From Brevibacterium epidermidis NBRC 14811 (GTDB taxonomy: Bacteria; Actinomycetota; Actinomycetes; Actinomycetales; Brevibacteriaceae): DNA of 64,000 nt. Within the stretch, counting starts at the first letter, position 1. Each line of letters opens with the position of its first letter. Both the position numbers and the translations under genes were made by a program. The DNA lies in NCBI RefSeq assembly GCF_001570805.1, contig NZ_BCSJ01000004.1:1-64000 (forward strand), written 5' to 3'. The notes beneath the pieces are model-generated. The model searched no databases. It saw only the letters and a program-made list of their open reading frames with translations, and was not told the origin of the DNA. Below, piece by piece: positions 25,830 through 35,017 of the stretch.

Positions 25830-26264
25830 ATGGACGGGGAAACAGTGATCAATGTGGCTCACGAGCAGGCCATGCAGTACCCCTCGGTCGAACTCGATTA
25901 TCCATTCGGGCCGGACAGCGCCGTATACAAGGTGCGCGGGAAGATGTTCATGATGGCCTTTGAGTTGCGCGGGACTCCCAGCCTCAATCTCAAGATCGAT
26001 CCCCTTGATGGTGAGGTGCTGCGAGACGCCTATCCGGAGATCTCTCCCGGATACCACATGAACAAGAAGCACTGGATCACCGTCGCCGGGGACGGTGGTG
26101 CAGTCGGTGGAGACGGTCATGGGTCGGATGCGGCTGGCGACCGGCTCGATGCCGACCTCCTCCACGATCTCGTTCTCGAGTCCTACTGCCTTGTCGTGGC
26201 CAAGATGCCTAAGAAGGTTCGACCAGTTGACCCGGAGAGCTTCGGCGGGCGCGGGGATGACTGA
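25830..26264 (+). CDS. MmcQ/YjbR family protein with Gly/Asp-rich insertion
   Basis: Protein of 144 aa of the double-wing DNA-binding-like MmcQ/YjbR family: YPFGPDSAVYKVRGKMFMM, then LNLKIDP, a C-terminal KKHWITV and LVLESYCLVVAKMPKK. The family is typically about 115-120 aa. The extra length comes from an insertion of roughly 14 residues, rich in Gly and Asp (about 89-104), between the last two strands. Role unknown. Its stop lies 45 nt before the helicase ATG at 26310, so the two could be cotranscribed. Confidence 0.8.
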   Translation: MDGETVINVAHEQAMQYPSVELDYPFGPDSAVYKVRGKMFMMAFELRGTPSLNLKIDPLDGEVLRDAYPEISPGYHMNKKHWITVAGDGGAVGGDGHGSDAAGDRLDADLLHDLVLESYCLVVAKMPKKVRPVDPESFGGRGDD

Positions 26265-26309
26265 TGACTGTTCCGACGAGATCACCCGATGGCTTGGGCG
26301 AGGGCACTC

Positions 26310-29261
26310 ATGACGACTGAGCCCACGACAGCGGCGGCAGGGGGTCGGGTTCCCCTGCGTCGCCACCAGTCAGAGGCCCTGACCGTCCTGCGCGAGGGGG
26401 CAGTCGCCGATGAGCGCCGGTCGTGGGTCGTCCTGCCGCCAGGGGCCGGGAAGACACGCGTCGGAGTTGAGCATGCGATCCATCTGCTCGACCGGAAGCT
26501 CATCGAACGCGTCGTGGTCTTCGGCCCGAATACGGCGATCCAAGGTCAATGGGCCAAGGAATGGAACCGCCTCGGCGGGGGTCGTTCTCCGGCCGGAAGC
26601 AACCGCGATCTGACTCAGATCTTCACTGCACTGACCTATCAGTCCCTCGCCGTCTTCGACACGGACCGGGACACCGTCGACCGCGAAGAGAGCGCGCGCA
26701 GCACGGATAGGGGTGGAGAACCCGACGACCGTGCGACCGGTAACGGTCAACCAGGACCAGACGGCAGCCTGCTTGACTCCCTGGCACCCGGCGGCCGGAC
26801 CCTCGTCGACAATCTCGTCGCAGCCGGTCCGATGCTGCTCATCCTCGACGAATGCCACCATCTGCTCGAGGTCTGGGGACGCCTGCTGTCGGATCTGCTG
26901 GACCTGCTGCCCGACGTGTGGGTACTCGGACTCACGGCCACCCCGCCGGCCACGATGTCGACCCGACAACGGGAACTCGTCACAGGCATCTTCTCCGCCA
27001 TCCGCTACTCCGCGTCCATCCCCGCGCTCGTCAAAGAAGGCGACCTCGTGCCCTTCGCTGATCTCGTCTGGGTGACCGAGCCCACTCGAGAAGAACAGGA
27101 CTGGCTGTCGGCACAGGCCGAACGCCACACCGAGTTCATCACCGGCATCCTCGATCCGGGCCAGGGCACGATCGGACTGCTCGAATGGGTGGACCGACGA
27201 TTCCTCGGCGACCGTGCCGAAGCTGTGAGCTGGCAGACGCTGAGCCGGCAGCGTCCCGAACTCTGCGATGCGGCACTGCGCCTCCACCACGCCGGACTGC
27301 TGCGTCTGCCGCCCGGAGCCCGACCCGGAGAACAGCACCGTCGCGACCCCGATCCGGACGATTGGGCCCGACTCATCGAAGACTGGATGCGTCACCACCT
27401 GCTCGCCTCCGACGCTGCATCCGATCAGAACCTCGCCGAGGAGATCCGCCGCAGACTGCCCGCGATCGGCTACCGCTGGACGCGTCACGGAATCGCCGCC
27501 GGCCGATCCCCGACCGATCGGGTCCTCTCCCACTCGGCGGCGAAGCCGCGCGCCTGCGTCGATATCGTTGCCGCTGAGGCAGCGACCCTCGGAGACCACT
27601 TGCGAATGCTTGTCCTCTGCGACTTCGTATCCGCCACCGCGACCTTGGCCGCTGACGTTCGTGACGTCCTCGACGAACGGTCCGGATCCGCACTTCTGAC
27701 CCTGGAGACCTTGGCCGCCGATGCCCAGACGGCACGACTGAACCCGCTGCTCGTGTCCGGGCGCACCGTCGCCGGGCCACCGGACGTCCTGCGTGAGCTG
27801 ATCGATTTCATCGCCGACGACGATGCGTACCTCGCCGCCCGGCTGAGCATCACAGATCCCATCACCGGTGTCAGCCGCATCGACGGGCGCTGGACGAGTC
27901 GAGACTGGGTGCCGTACGTGACCTCGTTCTTCATCACCGGGGCAGCACAGGTGCTCATCGGCACCCGGGCGCTCCTCGGCGAAGGGTGGGACGCACCCGC
28001 TGTGACCGGACTCATCGACCTCACCAGCGCGACCACCCCGACTGCCGTGACGCAGACCCGTGGTCGAGCGCTGCGCGAAGACCCGAAGTGGGCGGACAAG
28101 GTCGCATTGAACTGGACCGTCGTGTGCATCAGCCCGGACCACCCGCGCGGAGGCCAGGACTGGAACCGGCTCGTGCGCAAACACGACGGTTTCTTCGGCA
28201 CCGACTCAAGCGGCGAGATCGTCGACGGCGTCGCCCATATCGACCCCGCGTTCTCGCCCTACCACCCGCCCGAGGACGATATCGACGCCATCAATGCGCG
28301 GATGACCCGACGATCCCAAACCCGCGCCGAGGTGGCCGAACGCTGGCAGGTCGGCGCAGACTACCGCGACGAGGAGCTGCGATCGGTGCGGATCATCGCC
28401 GCCGACGTCGAGGGTGCTGTGGCCGTTTCAGGCCGACCCGAGGTCGTCGACTCGTCCGACCGGGGAGTAGGCGGCCGCACGGAAGCCGCCTCCGGAAGTG
28501 CCGGGACCGAGGCCACCGCCGAGGGCGTCATCCCGATGCCGCGGCACCGCAAGGGTGATCCCGGTAAGATCCTTCCTTTCCCTCTCCGTGCACCGACCGT
28601 CATCGTCTGGGCAGTGGTAGGTCTCCTCCTCGTGGCTGCGGCTGCGGTGCTGAGTGATGGAGGCGCGGCGTGGATCCTCGGGCTTCTCGCAGCCTCGTTG
28701 CTGGTGAGCCTGCCGGTTGTCCTCACCATTGCCGGCCGTCGCAGGCAACGCATCTACGGGGCCACCCCGACCGTCGCGCAGATAGCCGGTGCCATCGCCG
28801 AGGCGCTGCACACTCTCGATCTGAGCAGCGCGGGTGCCGACGCGGTGCGAATGACGATCGACGCACGCGGAGACCTGCGGTGCCACCTCGACGCGGATCC
28901 CGCCTCGGCGGAGGTCTTCGCGCTCGCCCTCGACGAAGCGGTATCGCCGATCGGCGATCCTCGGTATCTGCTGCCGTGCTGGCATCTGCCGAGTCGTGCC
29001 CAGGGGGTGCGCGGCTGGTTGACGCAGATGCGGTGGGGGACCGGCTCCGCCCAGACAGCCGACCCGATCTGGGTCGGCGTGCCCACGGCGCTGGGGACGA
29101 AGAAGGAGCGTGCGGTGGCCTTCGCAGCTGCCTGGGACACCTGGATCGGAGGAGGCGAACCGATCTACACCCGCAATCCCGACGGGGCCGGCATCCTTGC
29201 AGCCGTGCGCGGAGGCGACCCCTGGGGAATGACCTCGGTGCTGCGCATGCGCTGGCGCTAG
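26310..29261 (+). CDS. SF2 DEAD/DEAH-like helicase with C-terminal membrane anchor
   Basis: Protein of 983 aa. RecA-like domain 1: Q-motif-like VPLRRHQSEAL, Walker A PPGAGKT (43-49), Walker B ILDECHH (DECH at 180-183), LTATPP (208-213). RecA-like domain 2: LIGTRALLGEGWDAP (about 550-563) and motif VI QTRGRALR (582-588). A polar linker follows, then two membrane helices at about 762-782 and 787-808, and a further soluble domain of about 170 aa that I do not recognise. Membrane anchoring is unusual for an SF2 helicase. Start: GAGGG lies 5 nt before ATG 26310; the upstream ATG (26289) has no site. It lies 103 nt upstream of jetA on the same strand. A role with the Wadjet operon is inference. Confidence 0.8.
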   Translation: MTTEPTTAAAGGRVPLRRHQSEALTVLREGAVADERRSWVVLPPGAGKTRVGVEHAIHLLDRKLIERVVVFGPNTAIQGQWAKEWNRLGGGRSPAGSNRDLTQIFTALTYQSLAVFDTDRDTVDREESARSTDRGGEPDDRATGNGQPGPDGSLLDSLAPGGRTLVDNLVAAGPMLLILDECHHLLEVWGRLLSDLLDLLPDVWVLGLTATPPATMSTRQRELVTGIFSAIRYSASIPALVKEGDLVPFADLVWVTEPTREEQDWLSAQAERHTEFITGILDPGQGTIGLLEWVDRRFLGDRAEAVSWQTLSRQRPELCDAALRLHHAGLLRLPPGARPGEQHRRDPDPDDWARLIEDWMRHHLLASDAASDQNLAEEIRRRLPAIGYRWTRHGIAAGRSPTDRVLSHSAAKPRACVDIVAAEAATLGDHLRMLVLCDFVSATATLAADVRDVLDERSGSALLTLETLAADAQTARLNPLLVSGRTVAGPPDVLRELIDFIADDDAYLAARLSITDPITGVSRIDGRWTSRDWVPYVTSFFITGAAQVLIGTRALLGEGWDAPAVTGLIDLTSATTPTAVTQTRGRALREDPKWADKVALNWTVVCISPDHPRGGQDWNRLVRKHDGFFGTDSSGEIVDGVAHIDPAFSPYHPPEDDIDAINARMTRRSQTRAEVAERWQVGADYRDEELRSVRIIAADVEGAVAVSGRPEVVDSSDRGVGGRTEAASGSAGTEATAEGVIPMPRHRKGDPGKILPFPLRAPTVIVWAVVGLLLVAAAAVLSDGGAAWILGLLAASLLVSLPVVLTIAGRRRQRIYGATPTVAQIAGAIAEALHTLDLSSAGADAVRMTIDARGDLRCHLDADPASAEVFALALDEAVSPIGDPRYLLPCWHLPSRAQGVRGWLTQMRWGTGSAQTADPIWVGVPTALGTKKERAVAFAAAWDTWIGGGEPIYTRNPDGAGILAAVRGGDPWGMTSVLRMRWR

Positions 29262-29327
29262 ATCACACTCTGGTCGGCGCAAGCCAACCGGCTTCCGTTC
29301 GCAGAGTTGCCGGCTCTGGGCCGCGAA

Positions 29328-29364
29328 TTGGCGCGCACCCGCCCGGGCGCAGAGAATAGTTTCT
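29328..29364 (+). promoter_or_regulatory. Predicted promoter of the jetABCD operon
   Basis: TTGGCG (29328-29333), an 18-bp spacer, GAGAAT (29352-29357), then 7 nt to ATG 29365. No Shine-Dalgarno precedes jetA, so the mRNA is probably leaderless. This gives the operon its own promoter, separate from the upstream helicase gene. Confidence 0.5.
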
Positions 29365-30828
29365 ATGTCCGCCCTGTCATCCGCGCTCGCCTACCGGCGA
29401 CTGCTCGAATCCGATGCCACCCTGCGCATGCTCCGGGCCGACAACCTCGCCGTCATGGCCGGAACCCTCGACGCTCACCTCGGCAGGCCCGGCACCAGGA
29501 TGAACACCGAGGATCTGCACGAAAGCATCGACGCCGACCTCGAGGAGCTTCGCGACCACTTCGATCTTTCGCTGCGAACGGCGAAGGCCTATTGCGATGA
29601 CTGGCGTCGCGCCGAGATCCTCGTCCGTCGGCCCGCCACCGCCGCGAGAGGCGAAACCTACGAACTCTCCGCCGCCGGCTTCGACGCCATCCGCATGCTC
29701 GAACAGCTGCGCACCCCACCGCAGACCGCCACCGAATCGCGCCTGGTCAGCCTCGCCCAATCCGTGCGTCAGCTGGCCATCGACACCGATCCTGACAGCT
29801 CTCGCCGGCTCGCCTCCCTGCACGCCGAACGCGACCGCATCGATGCCGAGATCGCCCGCGTGCGCCGCGGCGATCCGCGCTCGGTCGTCCTCGACAGGCG
29901 ACGAGCGAACGAACGCGTCTCCGACATCCTCCAGCAGGCACAGGGCCTGCCCGCCGACTTCGCCCGCGTGCGCGCCCGCTTCGAAGAACTCAACCAGGAG
30001 CTGCGGATCTCGATCCTCGCCGCCGAGGATTCCCAGTCCCAAGTCCTCGACGAGGTATTCCGCGGCGTCGACCTCATCGAATCCTCCGACGAAGGCCGCA
30101 CGTTCTCGGCGTTCTCCGCCCTCGTCCGCGACCCCGAGCAGTCGGCGGCCTTCGACGACGACATCGCCGCCATCCTCGACCGGGACTTCTCCGCCGCCCT
30201 GTCCCTGGCCACCCGCCGTTCCCTGCGCACCTTGATGCGCCAGATGAAAGACGGCTCCCACGAGGTCTCGGACATCCTCACCGAGTTCGCCCGAGGCCTG
30301 CGCCGCTACGTCCACTCCCATGAATTCCAACGCGACCGCGTTATGCGCACTCTCCTCCAGGAGGGCCTCGCCGCGGCCGCCCCTGTGTCTCAGGAACTCA
30401 GGCCCTACGATGAGATCGGCATCGACCTCGAACTCTCAAGCGTGTCGTTGGGCAGCGTCGGCGAGGTCATCCTCCACGACCCTGAGGAGTTCAACGCGGG
30501 AGCAGAACTCGGCGAGGCCGCTGACTCCGAGATCGACTTCGCCGAGCTCATCGCTGTCGCCCGAGAATCCGAAATCGACTTCGCCGAACTCACCGAGAAC
30601 ATCAACTCCGTCGTCACCTCCGCCCACGAGGCCTCCGTCGCGGAGGTGCTCGACACCTACCCCGCCACACAGGGCCTCGCCAGCGTCGTCGGCCTGTTGT
30701 CCCTGGCCAGCACCTATGGCCACGTCGATGTCGGCAACCGCGAAATCCTCACCTGGGCCGGCGTCGACGGCATCGTCCGCACCGCCGCGATCCGCCGCCA
30801 CTACTTCACCGAAGGCATCACCCTATGA
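29365..30828 (+). CDS. jetA: Wadjet anti-plasmid system subunit JetA (DUF3375, kleisin)
   Basis: First gene of a type I Wadjet operon, 487 aa. JetA is the kleisin that bridges the two JetC heads and holds the JetB dimers. DUF3375 features: the N-terminal LRMLRADNLAVMAGTLDAHL with a winged-helix-like region (about 45-120), long helices in the middle (about 150-215), and a C-terminal winged-helix segment ending in EILTWAGVDGIVRTAAIRRHYF. Residues 388-410 carry a short tandem duplication, SEIDFAEL...SEIDFAEL. Length is normal for the family. The stop overlaps the jetB start by 4 nt (ATGA). Confidence 0.93.
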   Translation: MSALSSALAYRRLLESDATLRMLRADNLAVMAGTLDAHLGRPGTRMNTEDLHESIDADLEELRDHFDLSLRTAKAYCDDWRRAEILVRRPATAARGETYELSAAGFDAIRMLEQLRTPPQTATESRLVSLAQSVRQLAIDTDPDSSRRLASLHAERDRIDAEIARVRRGDPRSVVLDRRRANERVSDILQQAQGLPADFARVRARFEELNQELRISILAAEDSQSQVLDEVFRGVDLIESSDEGRTFSAFSALVRDPEQSAAFDDDIAAILDRDFSAALSLATRRSLRTLMRQMKDGSHEVSDILTEFARGLRRYVHSHEFQRDRVMRTLLQEGLAAAAPVSQELRPYDEIGIDLELSSVSLGSVGEVILHDPEEFNAGAELGEAADSEIDFAELIAVARESEIDFAELTENINSVVTSAHEASVAEVLDTYPATQGLASVVGLLSLASTYGHVDVGNREILTWAGVDGIVRTAAIRRHYFTEGITL

Positions 30829-31595
30829 GCCCCACCCACCACGACAACGACACAGCCCCCGCCGAGGTGGGGGCCGCCTCGGCGATGGAATCCACCGATT
30901 CCGCGGACGACCTCAGCCGCAACCCCAGCGGTCTGTGGTCCGGGGACACCGGAACGCTGGGAGAGCGCACCCGCCGAGTGCTGCTCGAACTGCTCAAAGG
31001 GCCGTATGTGTCCGGGACGCAGGCCCCGCAGCTATGGGCCGCTCTCGTCGCCGACGAAGGCCTTGTCCGCTCGCGCCTGCACGACCTGTTCCTCGACCTC
31101 GTCATCGACCGGGTCGACGAATTCGCGTTCACCCGCAAGATCGTCACCGACGAGATCGACGCCCCAGCCGCGGTGCGCAGCGAACGGCTGACGTTCCTCG
31201 ACACGGCCATGCTTCTCGTCCTCCGCCAGCTGCTCCTGGCCGCGCCGGGGGAGAAGCGCGTCATCGTCGACCGTGAAGAGGTCTATGAACGCCTCGCGAT
31301 CTACCGCACTGGCGACGAATCGACGTTCCAGCGCAACCTCAACGGCGCGTGGTCGCGGATGAGCAACCGCCTGCGCGTGCTCCACAAGGCCGGTGAAGAC
31401 CGCTTCGAGATCTCGCCGATGGTGAAGTTCCTCATCGACGAGGACCGCGTGCGCGAACTCATCGACGTCTACGAACGCATCGCCGCAGGTGAGACCGATG
31501 CTGGTGAAATCTATGACGGCAAGTCTGATGACGGTGGGGACTCCATCGCCGAGGCGGTCGATGACAACACCGTCACCGAGGAGGACGACGCGTGA
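30825..31595 (+). CDS. jetB: Wadjet subunit JetB (DUF4194, KITE-like)
   Basis: 256 aa. JetB is the winged-helix KITE subunit that dimerizes on JetA in the SMC-like complex. It has the DUF4194 core: RRVLLELLKGPYVSGTQAPQLW near 50-70, then FTRKIVTDEIDAP and LVLRQLLLAAPGEKRVIVDREEVYERL, as in characterized JetB proteins. The first 40 and last 35 residues are low-complexity and acidic. It is coupled to jetA by ATGA and to jetC by GTGA. Confidence 0.93.
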   Translation: MSPTHHDNDTAPAEVGAASAMESTDSADDLSRNPSGLWSGDTGTLGERTRRVLLELLKGPYVSGTQAPQLWAALVADEGLVRSRLHDLFLDLVIDRVDEFAFTRKIVTDEIDAPAAVRSERLTFLDTAMLLVLRQLLLAAPGEKRVIVDREEVYERLAIYRTGDESTFQRNLNGAWSRMSNRLRVLHKAGEDRFEISPMVKFLIDEDRVRELIDVYERIAAGETDAGEIYDGKSDDGGDSIAEAVDDNTVTEEDDA

Positions 31596-34500
31596 CCGAA
31601 GCACTCTTCCCGCTCGATGCCGCCTTCGTCGCCGACCAGGCGCGTGCGCGCGGGGCGAACCGTCCCGACGTCGGCAGCCAGTGGCGGCTGAGCGAGATCC
31701 AGATCGCGAACTGGGGCACGTTCGACGCGGACATCCACCGCATCCCCGTCTCCCACAAGGGCCACCTCATCACCGGCCCCTCGGGGTCGGGCAAGTCGTC
31801 CCTCCTCGACGGAATCGCTGCCGTGCTCACCCCGGACAAGTGGCTGCGCTTCAACGTCGCCGCTCAGACCGCAGGTGCTCGTCTCGACCAGCGCAGCCTC
31901 GTCAGCTACGTCCGCGGAGCCTGGACCCGAACCGCCGACACGGAAGAAGACCGGGTCGTCAGCAAGTACCTGCGTCCACGCGCCACCTGGAGCGGAATCA
32001 TCCTCCGCTACGACAATGGAAGCGATAAGCCTCTGTCGTTGGCCCGACTCTTCTTCATCAAAGGATCGGGCACGAAGGCGACCGACCTCTCCGACGCCTG
32101 CGTCCTCGAGCGCGCGGACCTCGATCTGTCCGACCTGCAGCACTACGCCCGGTCCGGACTCGAGACCCGCAAGCTCAAGGCCGACCATCCCGATGCTGTC
32201 GTCACCTCGAACGGCCACCACGGTAAGTTCTATGCGCGGATGCGCAAGACCTTCGGTATGGCCGACGAGTCCGCACTCCAGCTGCTGCACAAAACACAGT
32301 CGGCGAAGAGCTTGGACAGCCTCGATCGGCTCTTCCGTGACCATATGCTTGAAACGCCGGTGACCTTCGAACTTGCCGAGACCGCCGTCGCCCAGTTCGG
32401 TGACCTCAAAGACGCTCATGACCATGTCGTCGAACTGCGCAAACAGCGCGATCATCTGCTTCAGCTGCGCGAAGCCGCCTCCCGCTTCGAGACCGCCAAC
32501 GACATCGCAGCGAAGTCGATCGCGCTCAGCGAAGCTCTGCTGCCGTACCAGAAGCGCCGCGAGCTCGATATCCTCCGCGCCGACCTCTCGGCGCTGACGC
32601 GGCAGATCGTCGAACTCGAAGTCACCGCCGACCGTGTGGGGCGTGACTTCGACGCAGCCGTCGACGAATACGACCTGGCCAGGCGAGCCACTTTGGAACT
32701 CGGAGGTTCCGAAGCCGAACACCTTCAGCAGCGCATCGATACCGCCGAGACCGAACGCCGCGCCATCGCCGAACGCTGGTCGGGGCTGGCTCGACAGCTC
32801 GAGCAGGCCGGAATCGAGCATGCCCCGACCACGGCCGCCGAGTTCGCCGAACTGCAGGCTCAGATCGCCTCCAGCCTCGACGACGACACACAGGTCGCCG
32901 GACCCAGCCATGCCGATCACGACAGGTTCTCCCAGGCGCGGACCAAGGTGCGCGAACTCGAAGGCGAGATCGAATCGCTGCGCCGGTCCGGATCGACCGT
33001 GCCGAACAACCTCATGACGATCCGCTCCGAGCTCGCCGCCGGCACCGGCCTGAGCGAAAAGGCGCTGCCGTTCGCGGCCGAACTCATCGAAGTCGACCCC
33101 GACGAGGCCCGGTGGACCGGCGCCATCGAGAGGGTGCTGCGGCCCATGGCACTGACCGTCCTCGTCCGTTCTGAGAACCTCTCGGCCGTGCGCACATGGG
33201 TGGATGCCCACCGCATCCGCGGACGACTCGTCTTCGAGGAGATCCCGCACTCGGTGTCGAGCCCCCGCCCAGTGGGCAGTGAGAAGTCGCTGGTCAACAA
33301 GGTGCATGTGTCCGACACCGGCTTCGGCGACTGGGTCCGGACCACTCTGTCCGAACGTTTCGACTTCGCCTGCGTCGACCGTCCCGAGGAACTTGACGAC
33401 CACCCCCGCGCCGTCACCGTCAAAGGTCAGATCAAGACCTCTCGCACCCGTTACGAGAAGGACGACCGGCGGGCCATCGACGATCGCAGCCAATGGGTCC
33501 TCGGCGACCGCGAAGCGAAACTCGAAGCCCTCGTCGAATCCCTCAAAGAGGCTCAGTCGGAACTGGCCGCCGCCGAACAGGTCGTTGCGGCGGCCGATGC
33601 CGAGACCGCACAGGCTCACCGTCGCCGCGGCATTCTCGCCGGCATTCGCGAACAGTCGTGGCGCGACGTCGACCGAGACGGAGCGGCCGAGAAGGTCGCG
33701 ACTCTCGAACGGCAGCTGGCCGAACTCGAAGACGCCGACGGCGACCTGCAGCAGGCGATCGGCGCCGAACGCGAAGCCAAGACGGTCAAGGACGAAGCCG
33801 AGAAGGCGAAGAACGACGCTGACTATGCCCTGCGCCGAGCGAACGAGGAATCGACGGGTCTGCGCTCGAACATGACCCGGATCGAAGACGACGTCAACTC
33901 CGGTCGGGTGGCGGAAGTCGAGGGCCACCTCGGCGAACAATTGGACGAACGGTTCCGGAAGGTCCAACGCAGCATCAAGCGAGAGAACCTCGCCGAGGTG
34001 GGCCAGCAGGTCTCGCAGGTGCTGCAGGAGGAGAAGGACCGGGCACAGGCCGATGCAAGTCGGTCGGGGCAGTCCGTGACTCGGCTGGCTGCCGAGTTCA
34101 AAGCCGCATGGCCGTCGGTATCGTCCCAGCTCACCGCGGAAGTCGATGATCGTCGGGCCTACCTGTCGATGCTCGATGAGATCCTCGCGCACGGATTGCC
34201 CGATCATGAGAACCGTTTCCGGGATCTGCTGCAGCAGCGGTCCCGGGACCTCATCGGCGAACTCCTCAACGAGATCCACGCCGCTCCGCGCGAGATCGAG
34301 GATCGGGTCGCGCCGATCAATTCGTCACTGCTGCGCTCGCAGTTCGACGAGGACCGGTACCTGCGGCTGAAGGTCAAGACCCGCCGGTCCGAGACCGTCA
34401 ACGCCTTCATCGCCGATCTTCGACTCGTCGCGAGCGGCAGCTGGGGCGAGGACGATATGGAGACCGCGGAGAAGAAGTACGACACTTTGGCCGAAGTGAT

Positions 34501-35017
34501 GCGCCGATTCGACTCCAGCGAACATATCGACAAGGTCTGGAAGAACCAATGCCTGGACACACGTCTGCACGTGAGCTTCCTCGCCGAGGAGATCGACGAC
34601 CACGGGCGCGCGCATGCCACCTACGATTCGGGTGCCGCGATGTCCGGCGGTCAGCAGCAGAAGCTCGTGATCTTCTGCCTGGCGGCAGCGCTGCGGTATC
34701 AGCTCGCCGACCCGGATGAGGCGATCTCGAAGTACGGCACGATCATCCTCGACGAAGCCTTCGACAAGGCCGATACGCGGTATACGCGGATGGCCTTGGA
34801 CATCTTCATCGAATTCGGGTTCCACATGGTGCTGGCGACTCCGCAGAAGCTGCTGCAGACGATCGAACCCTATGTGGGTGCGGCGACCTCGATCGAGAAT
34901 CCGAGCCGGCAGAAGACCCTGACCTCGACGATGGTGTGGGACGAATCGGAGCGGGAAGAAGCCGGCGAGGCCGAGTCTTCCGCCGCTCTCGAGTTCGAAG
35001 AGTCGGACGCGCAATGA
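31592..35017 (+). CDS. jetC: Wadjet subunit JetC (SMC/MukB-like ATPase)
   Basis: 1141 aa, the ATP-driven loop-extruding motor of Wadjet. N-terminal head: Walker A GPSGSGKSS (62-69). Two long coiled coils flank a hinge-like domain at about 485-640 (PFAAELIEVDPDEARWTGAI is the typical opening). C-terminal head: ABC signature SGGQQQKL near 1018 and Walker B TIILDEAFDKAD near 1050. All ATPase motifs are intact. The start is GTG at 31592, overlapping the jetB stop (GTGA); jetD begins inside its stop (ATGA). The size matches MukB-like JetC rather than the shorter SbcC. Confidence 0.95.
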   Translation: MTEALFPLDAAFVADQARARGANRPDVGSQWRLSEIQIANWGTFDADIHRIPVSHKGHLITGPSGSGKSSLLDGIAAVLTPDKWLRFNVAAQTAGARLDQRSLVSYVRGAWTRTADTEEDRVVSKYLRPRATWSGIILRYDNGSDKPLSLARLFFIKGSGTKATDLSDACVLERADLDLSDLQHYARSGLETRKLKADHPDAVVTSNGHHGKFYARMRKTFGMADESALQLLHKTQSAKSLDSLDRLFRDHMLETPVTFELAETAVAQFGDLKDAHDHVVELRKQRDHLLQLREAASRFETANDIAAKSIALSEALLPYQKRRELDILRADLSALTRQIVELEVTADRVGRDFDAAVDEYDLARRATLELGGSEAEHLQQRIDTAETERRAIAERWSGLARQLEQAGIEHAPTTAAEFAELQAQIASSLDDDTQVAGPSHADHDRFSQARTKVRELEGEIESLRRSGSTVPNNLMTIRSELAAGTGLSEKALPFAAELIEVDPDEARWTGAIERVLRPMALTVLVRSENLSAVRTWVDAHRIRGRLVFEEIPHSVSSPRPVGSEKSLVNKVHVSDTGFGDWVRTTLSERFDFACVDRPEELDDHPRAVTVKGQIKTSRTRYEKDDRRAIDDRSQWVLGDREAKLEALVESLKEAQSELAAAEQVVAAADAETAQAHRRRGILAGIREQSWRDVDRDGAAEKVATLERQLAELEDADGDLQQAIGAEREAKTVKDEAEKAKNDADYALRRANEESTGLRSNMTRIEDDVNSGRVAEVEGHLGEQLDERFRKVQRSIKRENLAEVGQQVSQVLQEEKDRAQADASRSGQSVTRLAAEFKAAWPSVSSQLTAEVDDRRAYLSMLDEILAHGLPDHENRFRDLLQQRSRDLIGELLNEIHAAPREIEDRVAPINSSLLRSQFDEDRYLRLKVKTRRSETVNAFIADLRLVASGSWGEDDMETAEKKYDTLAEVMRRFDSSEHIDKVWKNQCLDTRLHVSFLAEEIDDHGRAHATYDSGAAMSGGQQQKLVIFCLAAALRYQLADPDEAISKYGTIILDEAFDKADTRYTRMALDIFIEFGFHMVLATPQKLLQTIEPYVGAATSIENPSRQKTLTSTMVWDESEREEAGEAESSAALEFEESDAQ

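Noticed and set aside
26370..28184. Open frame of 604 codons antisense to the helicase
   Set aside because: No domain, start signal or plausible operon; an effect of GC skew at third positions of the helicase gene.
26310..29261. Helicase as a type I or III restriction subunit
   Set aside because: No methyltransferase, specificity or endonuclease domain is present in or beside it.
31511..34279. Open frame of 922 codons antisense to jetC
   Set aside because: It is the mirror of a high-GC gene; its composition is repetitive and it has no recognisable domain, while jetC carries all ATPase motifs on the other strand.
31592..35017. JetC as an SbcC or RecN repair ATPase
   Set aside because: The gene order DUF3375-DUF4194-ATPase-DUF2220, each overlapping, is specific to Wadjet.
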